Source: Cryptomeria japonica
Lineage: Eukaryota; Streptophyta; Pinopsida; Cupressales; Cupressaceae
Assembly (NCBI RefSeq): GCF_030272615.1
Contig: NC_081410.1
Coordinates: 255,239,533-255,303,532 of the forward strand
Direction of reading: 5' to 3'
DNA length: 64,000 nucleotides
A program made the translations under genes and the position numbers. Positions 12,721 to 23,323 of the stretch are shown piece by piece. A model generated the notes under the pieces. It did not search any database. It was not told the origin of the DNA and was given only the letters and a program-made list of their open reading frames with translations. Position 1 is the stretch's first letter, and the number at the start of each line of letters is the position of its first letter.

Positions 12721-13749
12721 ATACATCATGAGGCACATTCATATGTTATCAAACACAACCTATTGTATCTAACATGAGTTCCTCTCTACATGTATGCAAA
12801 TCTTCCAACACTAATCGCCACTAAGAAGGAATAATATAAAATGCATCTTCAAATATTTGTGTGTGTGTGTGGAATTGTGTCTTTGAACCCAAATCGCTAC
12901 CATCAACAACATGTAACCATCACCTACACTATATCAAAACATAAGTATGGTGTGACATCATATCTATTTGCATAATGTCAAAACACATGCAAACATGAAA
13001 ATCATCATAGCATGACAAAAATCAATCTCCACATGTTGGAACAAAGATATAAATAAGATAATAGGGTAAGAGGAAACCCGTACCAAGAACCACATACCAA
13101 CTATCGGCAATGCCATCAAGATAAATGTAGGATAGGATACCACTATGAGCCATCCAATGGTCCATTCTATGAGGAGAACTAGGGGATACTATCTTTGAAA
13201 GGTGTGGTCAATAGAGATAATCCCTACTAATGCCACAATATGTCACCATAACTTCTTGAGTTTTCCATTCTTCTACTTAACACCACATTTATTGAGTTCC
13301 TCAACAACGAGGTTGGTTCTCAATAGGATGCACAAACATGTAAACACACAAGCATGGTTTCATCATACTTGTACATCAATACAAATTCATTTTTCTAGTT
13401 AATTACTTAGTGTAAAAATAACTCCATTACATAACATAGGGCAATAATCACCATAAGTTTTCAAATAAACTGCCCAAACATCAATTGGAGTTACCCTTTC
13501 TAAGGTACAAACATAATTTATTTATAACTTCAAAATTAAAATAATCACAATACATCCAAATAAGTTCAATAGTGCATGGAAATAGACAACATGATCCATA
13601 ATTAAACCCATAAATTACCCTAATTGGATATGCTAATAAAATGGTGTCTCAAATAATAGAGATTATGTTGGACCTATAATAGAGATCTGGACTTTGTTTC
13701 ATCATACACAAGCATGGTTTCATCATACTTGTATCCAAATACACCATCC

Positions 13750-14060
13750 ATAGATAGGTACTCAGTACCACAATCTCATGGGTACCCTTTTAGCTGAATT
13801 TACCCTATATTTAGGTGAATCTACCCTTGTATCATTCCTTGATCTAGTATGTCATTCCACCAATTAATAATTTTTCCATATTCTTGGGAGAATACACTAT
13901 CCCTTAGGTGAATATGCCATATCCTTAAATGAATCCTCCTTGTCATCATCCTAAGTCCTCTTTTTGTTAAGTCTTATCCCTTCATCTTTAGGAAAATCCA
14001 CCTATCATTATGTGAATCTGCTTAGTCTCTTAGGTGAATCTATTTAATCCAATTCACCCA
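13750..14060. repeat. Degenerate short repeat TTAGGTGAATCTACCC
   Basis: The word (T/C)TTAGGTGAAT(C/A)T(A/G)CC and variants occur about six times with irregular spacing in a pyrimidine-rich noncoding stretch. Confidence 0.5.
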
Positions 14061-14560
14061 CTCTCACAATCACAACCTATTTAATCCTATTCCCCACATT
14101 CCCCTCCTCAATAACCTCTGAAAATGGAATCACCAATCTCTACCCTAAACCTCATACTACTAATCTCCCTCATTCCCCTCGCATACACATCCTCTCCTCC
14201 CTCCTCGGCCCTCACCCTAACTTTGAGGTGCAGACCCAACTCAAACACCACACATAATCCCAATATCCACCCACCCCTGGTTTCCTCGTCCCGTATCTAG
14301 TTTCTATCTATCCTCGAGTAATGGTTTACTTGCCTTCTTGTTCATGGATTAGCGGTTTTGGCTTCCATCCATATATGGAATGGCAAGTTTCTCGATTTTG
14401 GTTGTACAACTATCAAACTATAGGTAGGGTGGGATAGCAATAGTTCCAGGAAGTAATAGTTGCTTGGACACCCGAACCCGAAGACACAACAACCAATTCC
14501 AATCATGGGGTAGCATCAAAGCATAATCGAATGGGGGTTTTAATTGCAAAATGGGGTAGC

Positions 14561-14661
14561 ATACACACGGCATGTGAACTGTATGATGGAATACCTCAAA
14601 GAGATGTCATTTCATGGAATTTTAAGATCGCAAGATATGCACAAAATGGATTCATTCGAAA
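14561..14661 (+). pseudogene. Captured pentatricopeptide-repeat (PPR) gene fragment
   Basis: The plus-strand frame starting at 14561 reads ACELYDGIPQRDVISWN followed by FKIARYAQNGFI, about 33 residues. This is close to the plant PLS-class PPR consensus (A..LFDEMP.RDVVSWN.MI.GYA..G). PPR proteins bind organellar RNA for editing or processing. Only about one repeat is visible, with no start codon, flanking repeats or stop, inside the first intron of the CACTA element and antisense to it. It is best read as a gene fragment taken up by the transposon; an old host gene piece is the alternative. Confidence 0.75.
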
Positions 14662-14720
14662 AAAAAAACCAGTTGCGAAAAAAAATTAGTTGCCTTCATT
14701 GAAAAACATATAGTTCTTAC

Positions 14721-14946
14721 CTTGCTTGTGCAGAGATCGCTCCGGCGAGGGGGGGCAGGGAGGCAAGATGGCTTCAGTTTGCTTTCAAAATGAAAATGCC
14801 TTGTGTTTTTTTTTTAAAATAAAATGCCCGAGGTCGTCAGAATTCCGACGAACACGGGCATTTTAAAAAAAAAAAATCAAATTTTCATACAATGCTCCTT
14901 GTCCGTCGGAAACCTCTGTCAGAATTTGACCTCAAATGTATTAGTG
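14721..14946 (-). mobile_element. CACTA right terminus, subterminal repeats and noncoding first exon
   Basis: The terminus TAGTG is at 14942-14946 (CACTA on the element strand). Inward are GTCCGTCGGAAACC (14901-14914) and the near-palindrome TCGTCAGAATTCCGACGA (14834-14851), the type of subterminal motif bound by TnpA-like proteins. A likely first exon ends ACAAGCAAG before the donor GTAAGAAC at 14720. Immediately outside, TGA (14947-14949) would be the 3 bp target duplication; its partner was not found. Confidence 0.75.
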
Positions 14947-14949
14947 TGA

Positions 14950-15690
14950 TCAAGGAGGCCCTGAAGTATCCTGCTATCTCCTAACAGCTATGTCTCTCTC
15001 TGTCATGAGTGTATGTACCTATGCTCTAAGTTGATCTATCTGTGCTCTGAGACTATCCATGGTCTTCTGCTCTGGCACATCATGTTGTGGCACATGAACC
15101 TCAATCCCCTCATCTCCACCTCCCTCTCCACATGTTGGAATCTCAGTCCGAGTAGCTCTCAGAACCCATCATCTAATGAGTGGAACATGATCCTCTGGAT
15201 CCTCATCCTCTCCACCATGAGCTGCAATAAACCTAGGGTCTGGCTGAATCTAACCAAAATCAATGCCTCTTCTACAACACCCATCCATTCCAGTCATCCT
15301 GCCTCCTCCTATAGAGGGCAACCCTCTCAGTGATCGCATCCTTTCCTTGCTAGTATCCCTCCCAATCAATCCAACCTCTCTCCCACCCATAGGAAATGGT
15401 CTCCCAATCCTGCCAACTAGTCCAAACGGTCCTCCATGGACTCTCAATCGACCTCCTCTTTGTCTGGGTCTCCTACTGCCACCACCTCCATCTCCAACCT
15501 CATCTCCATCCCCTCCATCCTCCTGAGAAGCTCTAAGCTCTCACCTCCATCTCCGTCTCCTGATAACCAGATCATCTAAATCGTCATCCTTATCTCCCGA
15601 GCTAGGAGGAGGATCTGGTGGATCGATAATACGAGGAAACGGGTGTGCCAGTATGTACTGAGCATAATCTGCAGTAACCCCAGGATCTAA
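14950..15690 (-). pseudogene. Degraded unrecognised ORF interrupted by the CACTA insertion
   Basis: Reading the minus strand from about 15690 downwards, most of the segment stays in one frame apart from a few nonsense codons (for example TAG at 15250-15252, a TGA near 15171 and two TAGs near 14994-15030). The product begins YAQYILAHPFPRIIDPPDPPP, is followed by an acidic patch and an Arg/Gly-rich middle, and ends in a coiled-coil-like part (MDSLRAQIDQLRA, HTLMTERDIAVRR). It runs into the CACTA terminus, so the transposon appears to have inserted into it. I do not recognise the family. It lies antisense to the promoter-bearing LTR-like sequence on its right, so an antisense ORF of an LTR element is one possibility. 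Confidence 0.5.
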
Positions 15691-16726
15691 AATGGCTATG
15701 AGCAATTAAATAAATATTTTATATTTATTTAATGTTTATTCTTCTATCAAATAGTTAATTTGAAAATATTAATTTGTTTAATTCATTTCGTGTCTTTCTA
15801 TTAATTAGTTTAATTGAAATATTTTATTAATTAATTCATCTATCCAATTCCTCTAATTAATTAAATATCTAATATTTAATTATTCTTCTGATCAATTAAT
15901 TGAATATCTAAATATTTAATTATTTCCTTCAATCATTTGAATATATAATATTTAATGATTATTCTTCTATCCTATAGTCTCAAATATAAAATAATTTCTA
16001 AATTATTTAAATCCTTTTTTCCAACTCACCTTTTATCTCCACTTCATCTTTCCTTTGCCAACTCATCAATCATGTGGCTAAAGATATTAATATTTCTTAA
16101 ATATCAATTCATCATTTATCTCCAACCTCCAAATTTAATGAAATATTGTGTACGTACACATATTTCTTAAATTTTCTTCTATATTCCCTCCAACATCCCT
16201 ACATCTTAGGAAGGACTTGAGTCCACTTGTCCTCTCATGCCTAAATTTTCTCCAACCATCCCTAGATTCCCTCAGTCAACAACCCAGTTAAGGTGAGATG
16301 ACTGACACTTGTCTTCTCCTTCCCCCTTTCTCTCAACCTTCACCTTTGCTCACAACCATCCAAATCTGCAGATATGATCATGACTGTTGATCTAGGCCAC
16401 ATCATCTTAGCCTCTCAAAGTCTATAAAATCAGGAGTTTGAGTTGAGAAAGAGTTAGTCTTCAAGTGATTTTTCAAGCTAATCATTTGTGAAAACTTATG
16501 CATCCGTGAGTTTTAATCTTGAAGCAAATAGCATAATAATTTAGCATAGTCATTTAGCATTGCATATCATAGTATCAGTTAACTATCAGTTATCAATCCA
16601 TTCTTCATATGCCATCTTGGAAGCTATCAATGCTTGTATGAGAGCACGCCATCTGCAACCAGGAACAGTGGAGTTAGGACACAATGAGACATAAATCATG
16701 AAGGTAATAATAGTGTTTTTTATTTT
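15691..16726 (+). repeat. LTR-like sequence with TATA box (probable 3' LTR, interrupted at 16726)
   Basis: It begins near TGAGCAATTAAATAAAT (about 15697) with AT-rich imperfect tandem units (AATTAATTGAATATCTAA..., about 50-60 bp, to 15970). A promoter-like segment follows, with a TATA box TCTATAAAATCAGGAG at 16421-16436 and no coding potential. This arrangement fits U3-R of a plant LTR retrotransposon on the plus strand. The gag-only element at 16727-24556 sits inside it, and its 3' part may resume at 24562. Family and exact ends are not determined. Confidence 0.45.
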
Positions 16727-17960
16727 TGTAGCGTCCTAAAATTGCGACACTTGCAATTTCGACCGCATTTCGGTCTTCACGATGGCGACGCAACACGCAA
16801 CCTGAATGGAGACCCTGAAACTTGCTCACGACACTGAAAACTGCATTTTTCAAGCACCCTGGCCTGAACCTCCTTGCACCCTGCTGTCCCGGGAGGTGGG
16901 ACCAGAGCGCCCAGCGCCCTGGTCCTTCAGGACTAGGGCACCCAGTGCCCTGGTCCCTGGGTCCTATTTTGGGCCCGGTCTCCTAAGGGGTCTCGAGTCT
17001 TTTTGTTTGCAAATTGGAAATTACATTTCCTGGTCGGCCTAAGGTCGGGAAAATCAGTCTATCAGCCCTAATTGACAAGTATATAAACTACATTTTTCTC
17101 TCTCATTTGGGATGAAGAGGATATGTGTACAAAGCGTGGAAATTATACTCAAGCATTCAAGCATTCAAGCATTCCTTCAAGCAATTGATCATTTCAAGTC
17201 TCCATTCAAGGCTAAGTGTTGCATTCAAGACAAGGATTCAACCATTGAAGAGGAGATCACATACTACATGCTACAACATACAACATACAACATCTAAACC
17301 TTCGCACATAAGGATACAAACATCCTTAGAACAAGGTATTAGTACTTGTTTTACATACATTTACATTTACAGCACTTGCTCATTTCTTGGTTAATTCCAA
17401 AACCGGGGTTTGACCTAAAGGCAAACCCCTAATCCCTAACCTCCCAATCGTCTTCGCTTTTCTGTGTGTAGGTTGCAGGTACGCGGCTGAAATTGAAGAT
17501 CTGGAATCCTTGTGCAGAGACGAACAGATCCCCCTTCGTTTCGCGGATTTTTCGGAGGACCGTGGCGTCGGGCGCCATCGTCCCGACAACTTTTGCTCAA
17601 ATTTGCAGGACAGCATCGTATCGACAATTTACTACTAATTCCAGGTCCGCAGCTTCATACTGTATTCCTATCTCAGTTTATAAGCGAATCTTTATCACTT
17701 TCTATGCCTGCTCAGCTTAATTTCCTTAACAACATTCTTTACAAAAGAGGGTAGCCTTGCTTTCCTAACCCTTGAAATTCATTTAGCATCCAATCTTACA
17801 TTGTGTGGGATTGGATCTTATGAGTTTCAACCCCTCTTTTGAATGTAAAGTCTCTCCCCTAAGTGAAAAACCATCGAATCCTAGCGAACCTCCCTTCTCT
17901 CTCCTCGGAGTCGGAAGAGGGGAGAGCAACTAGAGTTCGATCGCGATTTTCCGCTTTACA
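16727..17960 (+). repeat. 5' LTR of the gag-protease element
   Basis: 1234 bp, TGTAGCGTCC... to ...CTTTACA. It contains two adjacent hairpins at 16898-16925 and 16930-16956 (arms GGACCAGGGC / GCCCTGGTCC), another at 17557-17583, and a TATAAACTAC motif at about 17081. The small ORFs inside it are repeated in the other LTR and are not genes. Confidence 0.92.
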
Positions 17961-17985
17961 TTTTGGTGAACCCGACGTGAACATC
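17961..17985 (+). other. Candidate primer-binding site
   Basis: TTTTGGTGAACCCGACGTG directly follows the LTR end. It begins with the TGG expected of a tRNA-CCA complement after a short spacer. I do not assign the tRNA. Confidence 0.55.
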
Positions 17986-19135
17986 CTTTCTGATTTTTCA
18001 TGCTTAGATCTGAAAAAAAAAATTGATTACATTTCCATGTTTGATCTTTTGCAAAATTTTAGAGGTGATTGCATAAAAACCCTAAATTTTCTTTTTAGTA
18101 ATTGAACCTGCGAAATGTCTAAATGTTAATGCCTGTTTCAGATCTGCCCTTCTATTACAAATTTTCAATTCATATTTGTGCTTTAATTCTGAAAATTAAG
18201 TGGTTAAGTGTCAAAACCCTAATTTTTGAAACCCTCTTGATTCAACTTTTGTCCGACAATTTCACTGATCAAAACATCTCCAAATCAGCTGTAACTTTGG
18301 ATTCCGCAATAAAATCACAATATCTTTCATCCCTGAAAATTTGGAAAAAAGTTGCGAGGACCGTGGCGCCGAGCGCCATCGTCCCCGACATTTTTTCCGA
18401 AATTTTGGGAGCGAGATCTTACTGTATTTTCCTGCTAAAATCCAGAATTTTGGCTGATTTTATCAATTTTAACACCTTCAAAATTACAGTCAAAGTTGGT
18501 CTTGTGATTGCTTGGATTAAGGCTTTTAAACATTTAAAAATCATTGAAATTGAAATTTTGTGTCAAAATTGTGTTCTTACTGTCCTAAATCTGAAAAGTG
18601 TGTTATTATTCATTAAAAATTTCAGTGCTTTATTCAAATTCTTGCATTTTGTGACTTTTGAAATTAAGTGCTTAATTACAACAACTTTGATTTCCGCTTT
18701 CAAAATTGAATTTTGCGTGAAATTGAGTCAATTTTCAAATTTCAAAATTTGCATTGCTCTTGACATTCCCTCTAAAATCATAAAATTCAAAATTTCAGTT
18801 TCTCTCTCTTTTCAAAAATTCAAATTTTGCATTTTTCGACAATCTTGATAGGGTTCAATTTTGAGATTACAACTTTAATTTGGCCTATCTACAGATCGTA
18901 AAATCACTCAATTTTTTCAGATTAGCTCTAAAATCATCATACCTTTCATCCCTGCAAATTTCAAAAAAAGTTGCAAGGACTGTGTTGCACTCCGGGCGCC
19001 ACGGTCCCGGGCATTTTTTTTCAAAATTTCGGGAGACTGTTGTGATTGCATTTAACAGCTTAAATCCAGAAGATTGGCTGATTTTACTGAAAATTGCTAC
19101 CTCTAAAATCAAAATTTTCTCTCCTTCTCTAGTGC
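17986..19135 (+). other. Untranslated leader of the gag-protease element
   Basis: Rich in AAAATTTTCA-like words and without coding character. It contains two further copies of the LTR hairpin, at 18358-18384 (arms GGACCGTGGCGC / GCGCCATCGTCC) and, more diverged, at about 18977-19007. Each is preceded by a related ATC(T/A)TTCATCCCTG(A/C)AAATTT context, so a roughly 620 bp unit may have been duplicated. Confidence 0.7.
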
Positions 19136-22100
19136 ATGAGTTTTACAACAATAAGCCCTACTTACACTATTCCCGTTAGACGAAGCCGTAGAATTAAGTC
19201 TTTCCGAGGTTTAACTACTGAGGAGATGAAACCTAATTTGAATAGCCTTTTTAACGAGGACATGGGTAATTCCTCTAATCCTCCTAATGATGAAGAAGCT
19301 CTCCATGAGGTTTCTGAAGAACAACTTTCGAAATTGGATAACCAATTTGACGATTTTCGACAATGGATGTCTCAAGAATACCCTGATAGTCAAGCTATTC
19401 CTTTAATTGAGGGTCTAAAACGTATGCTTCAAAGTGATAAGAATGGAATTGATATTTTGCATGGTATTGCACACATTGTGGATTCGAATGTGATGCCTAT
19501 GAAGAGTTGTGCTGAAAATTTGGGTTATACACAACCTCCTACACAAGTCAATCATTCTATTCCTTTGACAACTCCTATTGCTAGTATACCTACCTTTACA
19601 TCAAACATAATGGCTACTTCTATACAAGACATTCCTCCTGTGATTACTAGTCATGGGGGCAACCCTTCTTCTTCAATTAACCCTCTTCCTTCATTCAATC
19701 CGACTTCTTCATTCATTCCTTCAATGAGTGTCCCTATTATATCACCACAAATGAACATGACGCAAGGGGGCAATTCATTTAACCATTCTATTCCTCCTTG
19801 TAGTGTTCCTCCTGTCCAATCATCTCCTATGACTAATTATCATAGAGTCCCACCACCTTACTCTCTACCTTCTTTCAATAACATAACACCTCCATCTCAA
19901 TCTAACACATCCAATATGAACTCTTCGACTGAAGCGACCATTAACAATCTTGCACAAACTGTCTCTTCTTTACAGCAACAAATTGCCTCTATGAATCAAT
20001 CTAAGTTTAGTGTGCCCACATTTGACGTTGCGAGCCCACTTTCTCTTAACATTGTCCGAGCTATTCCTCCTAAACATGTCGAAATCCCGCATTTGGAACT
20101 TTATAATGGTACAGGAGATCCTCTAACACATGTTAAGACTTTTCAAACAATTTGTACTGATTTTGCTTATGACCAAAGGTTGCTTGCAAAACTATTCACT
20201 AGAACATTAAGAGACAAAGCCCTACAATGGTATTGCTCGTTGCCTTCTTATTCTATTACTTCTTTCGAACAACTTGCAAATGCTTTCATTCAACAATTTC
20301 AAAACAATATAAGTCCTAAAGTTACTTTGATTGATTTAATGCATTGTAAACAAGGTGTTAAAGAAAAAGTGACTGATTTCATTGGTAGATATAAGCATTT
20401 GTATGCTCAAATTTCTTTTCCAGTGCCTGACAATGATATTCAAAGAATCTTTATTTCTAATTTACAAAAAGATATTCGAGACAAACTTCTATTTTCTGAG
20501 TTTACTTCTTTCCAACAGTTGTGCGCCACTCTTCACAATTATCAACTGACTGTGAGTCAAATGGAACAATCACATCCTATGGCTCCGAGTGATAAGGGTG
20601 ATAGCAGTCAACAACCATTTGGGAAGTTTAAACCGAACAGAGATTCCATCAAATTCAATGAAAACATTATCAACAACAATGTGAATGCAGCATCAGGTGT
20701 ACCTCCTATTTCTAAATTTTTCAAGAAAGAAAGAAAGTATACTCCTTTGAATGAATCATTGCATAGTATTATGAATAAGTTATTGGAACAAAATGTGCTT
20801 ACTCTTCCTCCTATAAGGCAAATTGATCCTGCAAAGATTACTTCACCTTATTTTGATAACAAAGCTTTTTGTCAATTTCACCATCAGCCTGGGCATGATA
20901 CTGAAAAATGTTTTTCTTTAAAGGGTAAAATTCAAGATTTGATTGATAACAATACTATCTCTGTTTCTGGAGTGAATGATAAAGGCAACACATCTGTAGC
21001 TCCTCCTAACCAAAATCTTCAGATTTTCACTGATCCATTCCCTTCTCATACCTCTAATGCAATTGAGGCTAATGATTCCTCTCTCTCATCTGATGGTCTT
21101 GTGTCTATGACTCCGAATGTGATTAACTTTGTAGAGCAGCAAGAAATCCCTAAAGAACTTTCCATCACATTTGATTCTAGCGAAACCATTAGGGCACCTG
21201 ATGGTCCTTTATACATAGTTGCAAAAGTTAAGAATACACCTTGCCGTGGAGTGCTTATTGATCCTTCGTGCATGGTTAATATTATTACTGAAGAATTTCT
21301 TGTTACTTTGCAATTGAATCAAGTGATATATGACAAAACAGATGTGATTGTGAAATTATTTGATGCATTTTCTTCTCCTGCAATTGGTTCTATTACATTG
21401 CCTATTGAGGTCCATAACAAATCTCTTGATGTGAACTTTGCTATTATTCCATCTTCCGAACAATTTCGTGTGAAGCTTGGCTATCCTTGGCTATCTTCCA
21501 TGAAAGCTATTGCTTCTCCTATTCATAAGTGTTTGAAATTTCCCCATAATGGTGAAGTTGTTACTGTCAATCATAGTCTCTTTAAACCAGCTGAAAGAAC
21601 CTCTAGTGTTCCTATTGATTACTTTTGGCCTAAACAATTCCAATCTCTTCCTCCGTGAAGTGATCATCTTTTCAAATCTTATCAAAAGTGGAAAACAGAT
21701 ATGATCCTATCTCTAAGTGAACCTAGAGCACCTAAACTTGATATTCCTATCATTCTTGAGAAGGAAGTTCTTCCTTTGAAAGATAAAACTAATGTCTTTC
21801 CTCAAGAAGATTCTCAACCCATCCCTATGGATGTGACTATGTCTATACCTAATAAACTTCCTAAGAGTAGACCTATACCTCCTCGTCATGATGGACTTGG
21901 TCTTCTCCCTAAACCAAAAATTCCTCCTTTGTATGGAGCAGTTCCTCCTCCTTCTTTTTATAGAGAGAAGAGACCTTCTTCTTCTCCTATTATCCAACCT
22001 AAGAGACCACAACCTAAACACCCAAGTGCTAAGGATGAGAACATTCCTCCTCCTCAGTCTTCTCCACTCCCTACTAAGACTAGACGAAATCGTTCTGCAC

Positions 22101-22579
22101 GTGAACGCCGACGAAAGCGTCATCTTAGAGCTCAAACAGCTGCTTCTCAAACTTTACAATCTCCAAAAACACCTTCAACAAGCATTATTCCATTTTCTCC
22201 TCAGCCGGACATTGAGCCTAAATCTCCTAAACATAAGATGCATGATGGTCTTGATCCGGTGCGAGTTAAAGATCCTATTTTTATAAATCTTGATGATGAT
22301 ATAGATGAAAATGTTATTCATGATGAAAATGTTACTCCTCTTGCTTCTGATAGTGAATATGAACTTGTTGATGTCGATAACCATTTATCTAATGAATTTT
22401 CTAAAGCACTTATCCTAGCTCCTAGACAAGAACAATGTGGCTCAGAACATGAACATAGCCCTTGTTTGGATCTTGTGATAGCTCCATCTGCTATGTTGGA
22501 TGTTCCTCCTCTGGCGTGTTCCCTGCCTTCCCGAAACATTGATCAGCAAGCTCGGGGGGTAGATGACATGCTAGACTAG
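19136..22579 (+). pseudogene. gag: Gag-protease polyprotein with one internal TGA
   Basis: One frame of 1148 codons is interrupted only by TGA at 21656-21658, giving an 840-residue protein followed by 292 more in-frame residues. The N-terminal third is Pro/Ser/Asn-rich. A retrotransposon gag domain lies at about residues 305-430 (ELYNGTGDPLTHVKTF, LFTRTLRDKALQWYCSLP, LMHCKQGVKEKVTDFIGRY). A zinc-finger-like CQFHHQPGHDTEKC is at about 579-592. An aspartic-protease-like segment starts at about 700 (GVLIDPSCMVNIITEEF, then KLGYPWL, CLKFPHNGE). After the TGA the product is Pro-rich with a basic cluster (RRNRSARERRRKRHLR) and an acidic tail. The start at 19136 is the first Met after the leader. 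The TGA sits in CCGTGA, which fits loss of a CGA codon by one transition. Product: capsid and nucleocapsid precursor. Confidence 0.9.
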
Positions 22580-23323
22580 TTACATTAGCATAGCAGATTC
22601 TCTCCTCCTCTCTTTTGTTACTTCTTCTATATGTTATTCTCATTCTTCTATTTGTTGTCCTTGGTGTTGTCTACTTGAGGACGATGCAAAGCATTGAGAT
22701 CTCTCGATCTCTCTCATGTTGACTCAAAAGACACATGTGTTCCCTTCTTCTAGGTGACCTTCCTTGATTGGGGAATGAAGAACAATTATGCATACATACA
22801 TATGATATATATACATGAATTATCATACAGCATACTGACCCCGAGGAAAGCGAAGTCACCTCGTGCTTTGTGTTTTGTGTCTATTATCCTTGGGTTTATC
22901 TCACACTTGGGGGCTAAATCCTTGTGATAACGTGCTCCTTTCCTTTCTCATTTCTTATGTGTATCACTACGTTAAAACAATCACCCCCGGTGAGGCGTGT
23001 GCGATCGCTTTAACGTAGGGGGGCATACATCCCGTTCATATCTTTTCAAGATACTTGAAAATTTCTTGGCAAATTTAGCCTTGCCTTGAAAATTTTTGAT
23101 ATCTTTCTTGCATGACTCATAGTGAGGGAACCTTACTACTGACAGTCATGGTTCTCCCTCGTGATCTTCCCTTTTACTTTGTCAATCGAAGTCGTAAGAT
23201 CCTTAGTCCACTGGGGGCTTGGTGTATCTTGCCTCCTTGACGTGGTGAAAGTCTTTCAATGTTGTTTCCTTGTACTTTACCGGAAGTATGAGCATACATA
23301 CTCCCGCTAAAGTGGGGGCTAAA
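22580..23323 (+). other. 3' untranslated region and polypurine tract of the gag-protease element
   Basis: Noncoding. A stem-loop at about 22969-23020 has perfect 10 bp arms CTACGTTAAA / TTTAACGTAG. A GGGGGCT word recurs at about 22908, 23213 and 23313. The last copy lies within AAAGTGGGGGCTAAA (23309-23323), the likely polypurine tract for plus-strand priming because it abuts the 3' LTR. Confidence 0.8.

Larger units (their letters stand above)
11481..14560. other. Long noncoding 5' region or first intron of the CACTA element
   Basis: This lies between the donor of the putative noncoding first exon (about 14720) and the first TnpD coding exon. No coding domain is recognised apart from the PPR scrap at its far end. 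It contains two degenerate tandem tracts (annotated separately) and a roughly 28 bp exact duplication of ACACAAGCATGGTTTCATCA... at about 13346-13373 and 13707-13733. Another insertion may be hidden here, but I see no boundaries for one. Confidence 0.5.
2684..14946 (-). mobile_element. CACTA (En/Spm) DNA transposon, right end present, left end unresolved
   Basis: The right terminus reads ...GTATTAGTG, so on the minus strand the element begins CACTAATAC. Behind it are GTCGG/CCGAC-type subterminal motifs (14830-14915) typical of plant CACTA elements. A 5' noncoding exon ends at a good donor (ACAAGCAAG then GTAAGA, boundary about 14721). A TnpD transposase relic (7157-11480) and a second gene (2684-6697) follow in the same orientation, which is the usual En/Spm order. 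The left coordinate given is only the end of the last coding exon. No matching CACTA terminus or 3 bp target duplication was found to the left, so that end is deleted, mutated or outside my recognition. Confidence 0.82.

Noticed and set aside
15013-15526. Plus-strand Pro/Ser-rich open frames
   Set aside because: The opposite strand stays in one frame with coiled-coil and acidic segments, so the plus-strand frames are its complement.
17112-17754. Several 60-89 codon open frames on both strands, repeated at 23708-24350
   Set aside because: They are copies within the two LTRs of one element, overlap each other on both strands, and have no protein-like features.
18123-18848. 241-codon open frame in the leader of the gag-protease element
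   Set aside because: Its composition follows AAAATTTTCA-type low-complexity DNA (F, K, I, L rich), it contains a hairpin unit, and it lies upstream of the true gag start.
21713-22384. Long open frames antisense to or out of frame with the gag C-terminal part
   Set aside because: Shadows of the Pro/Ser/Arg-rich gag frame; Arg/Leu-rich with no domain.
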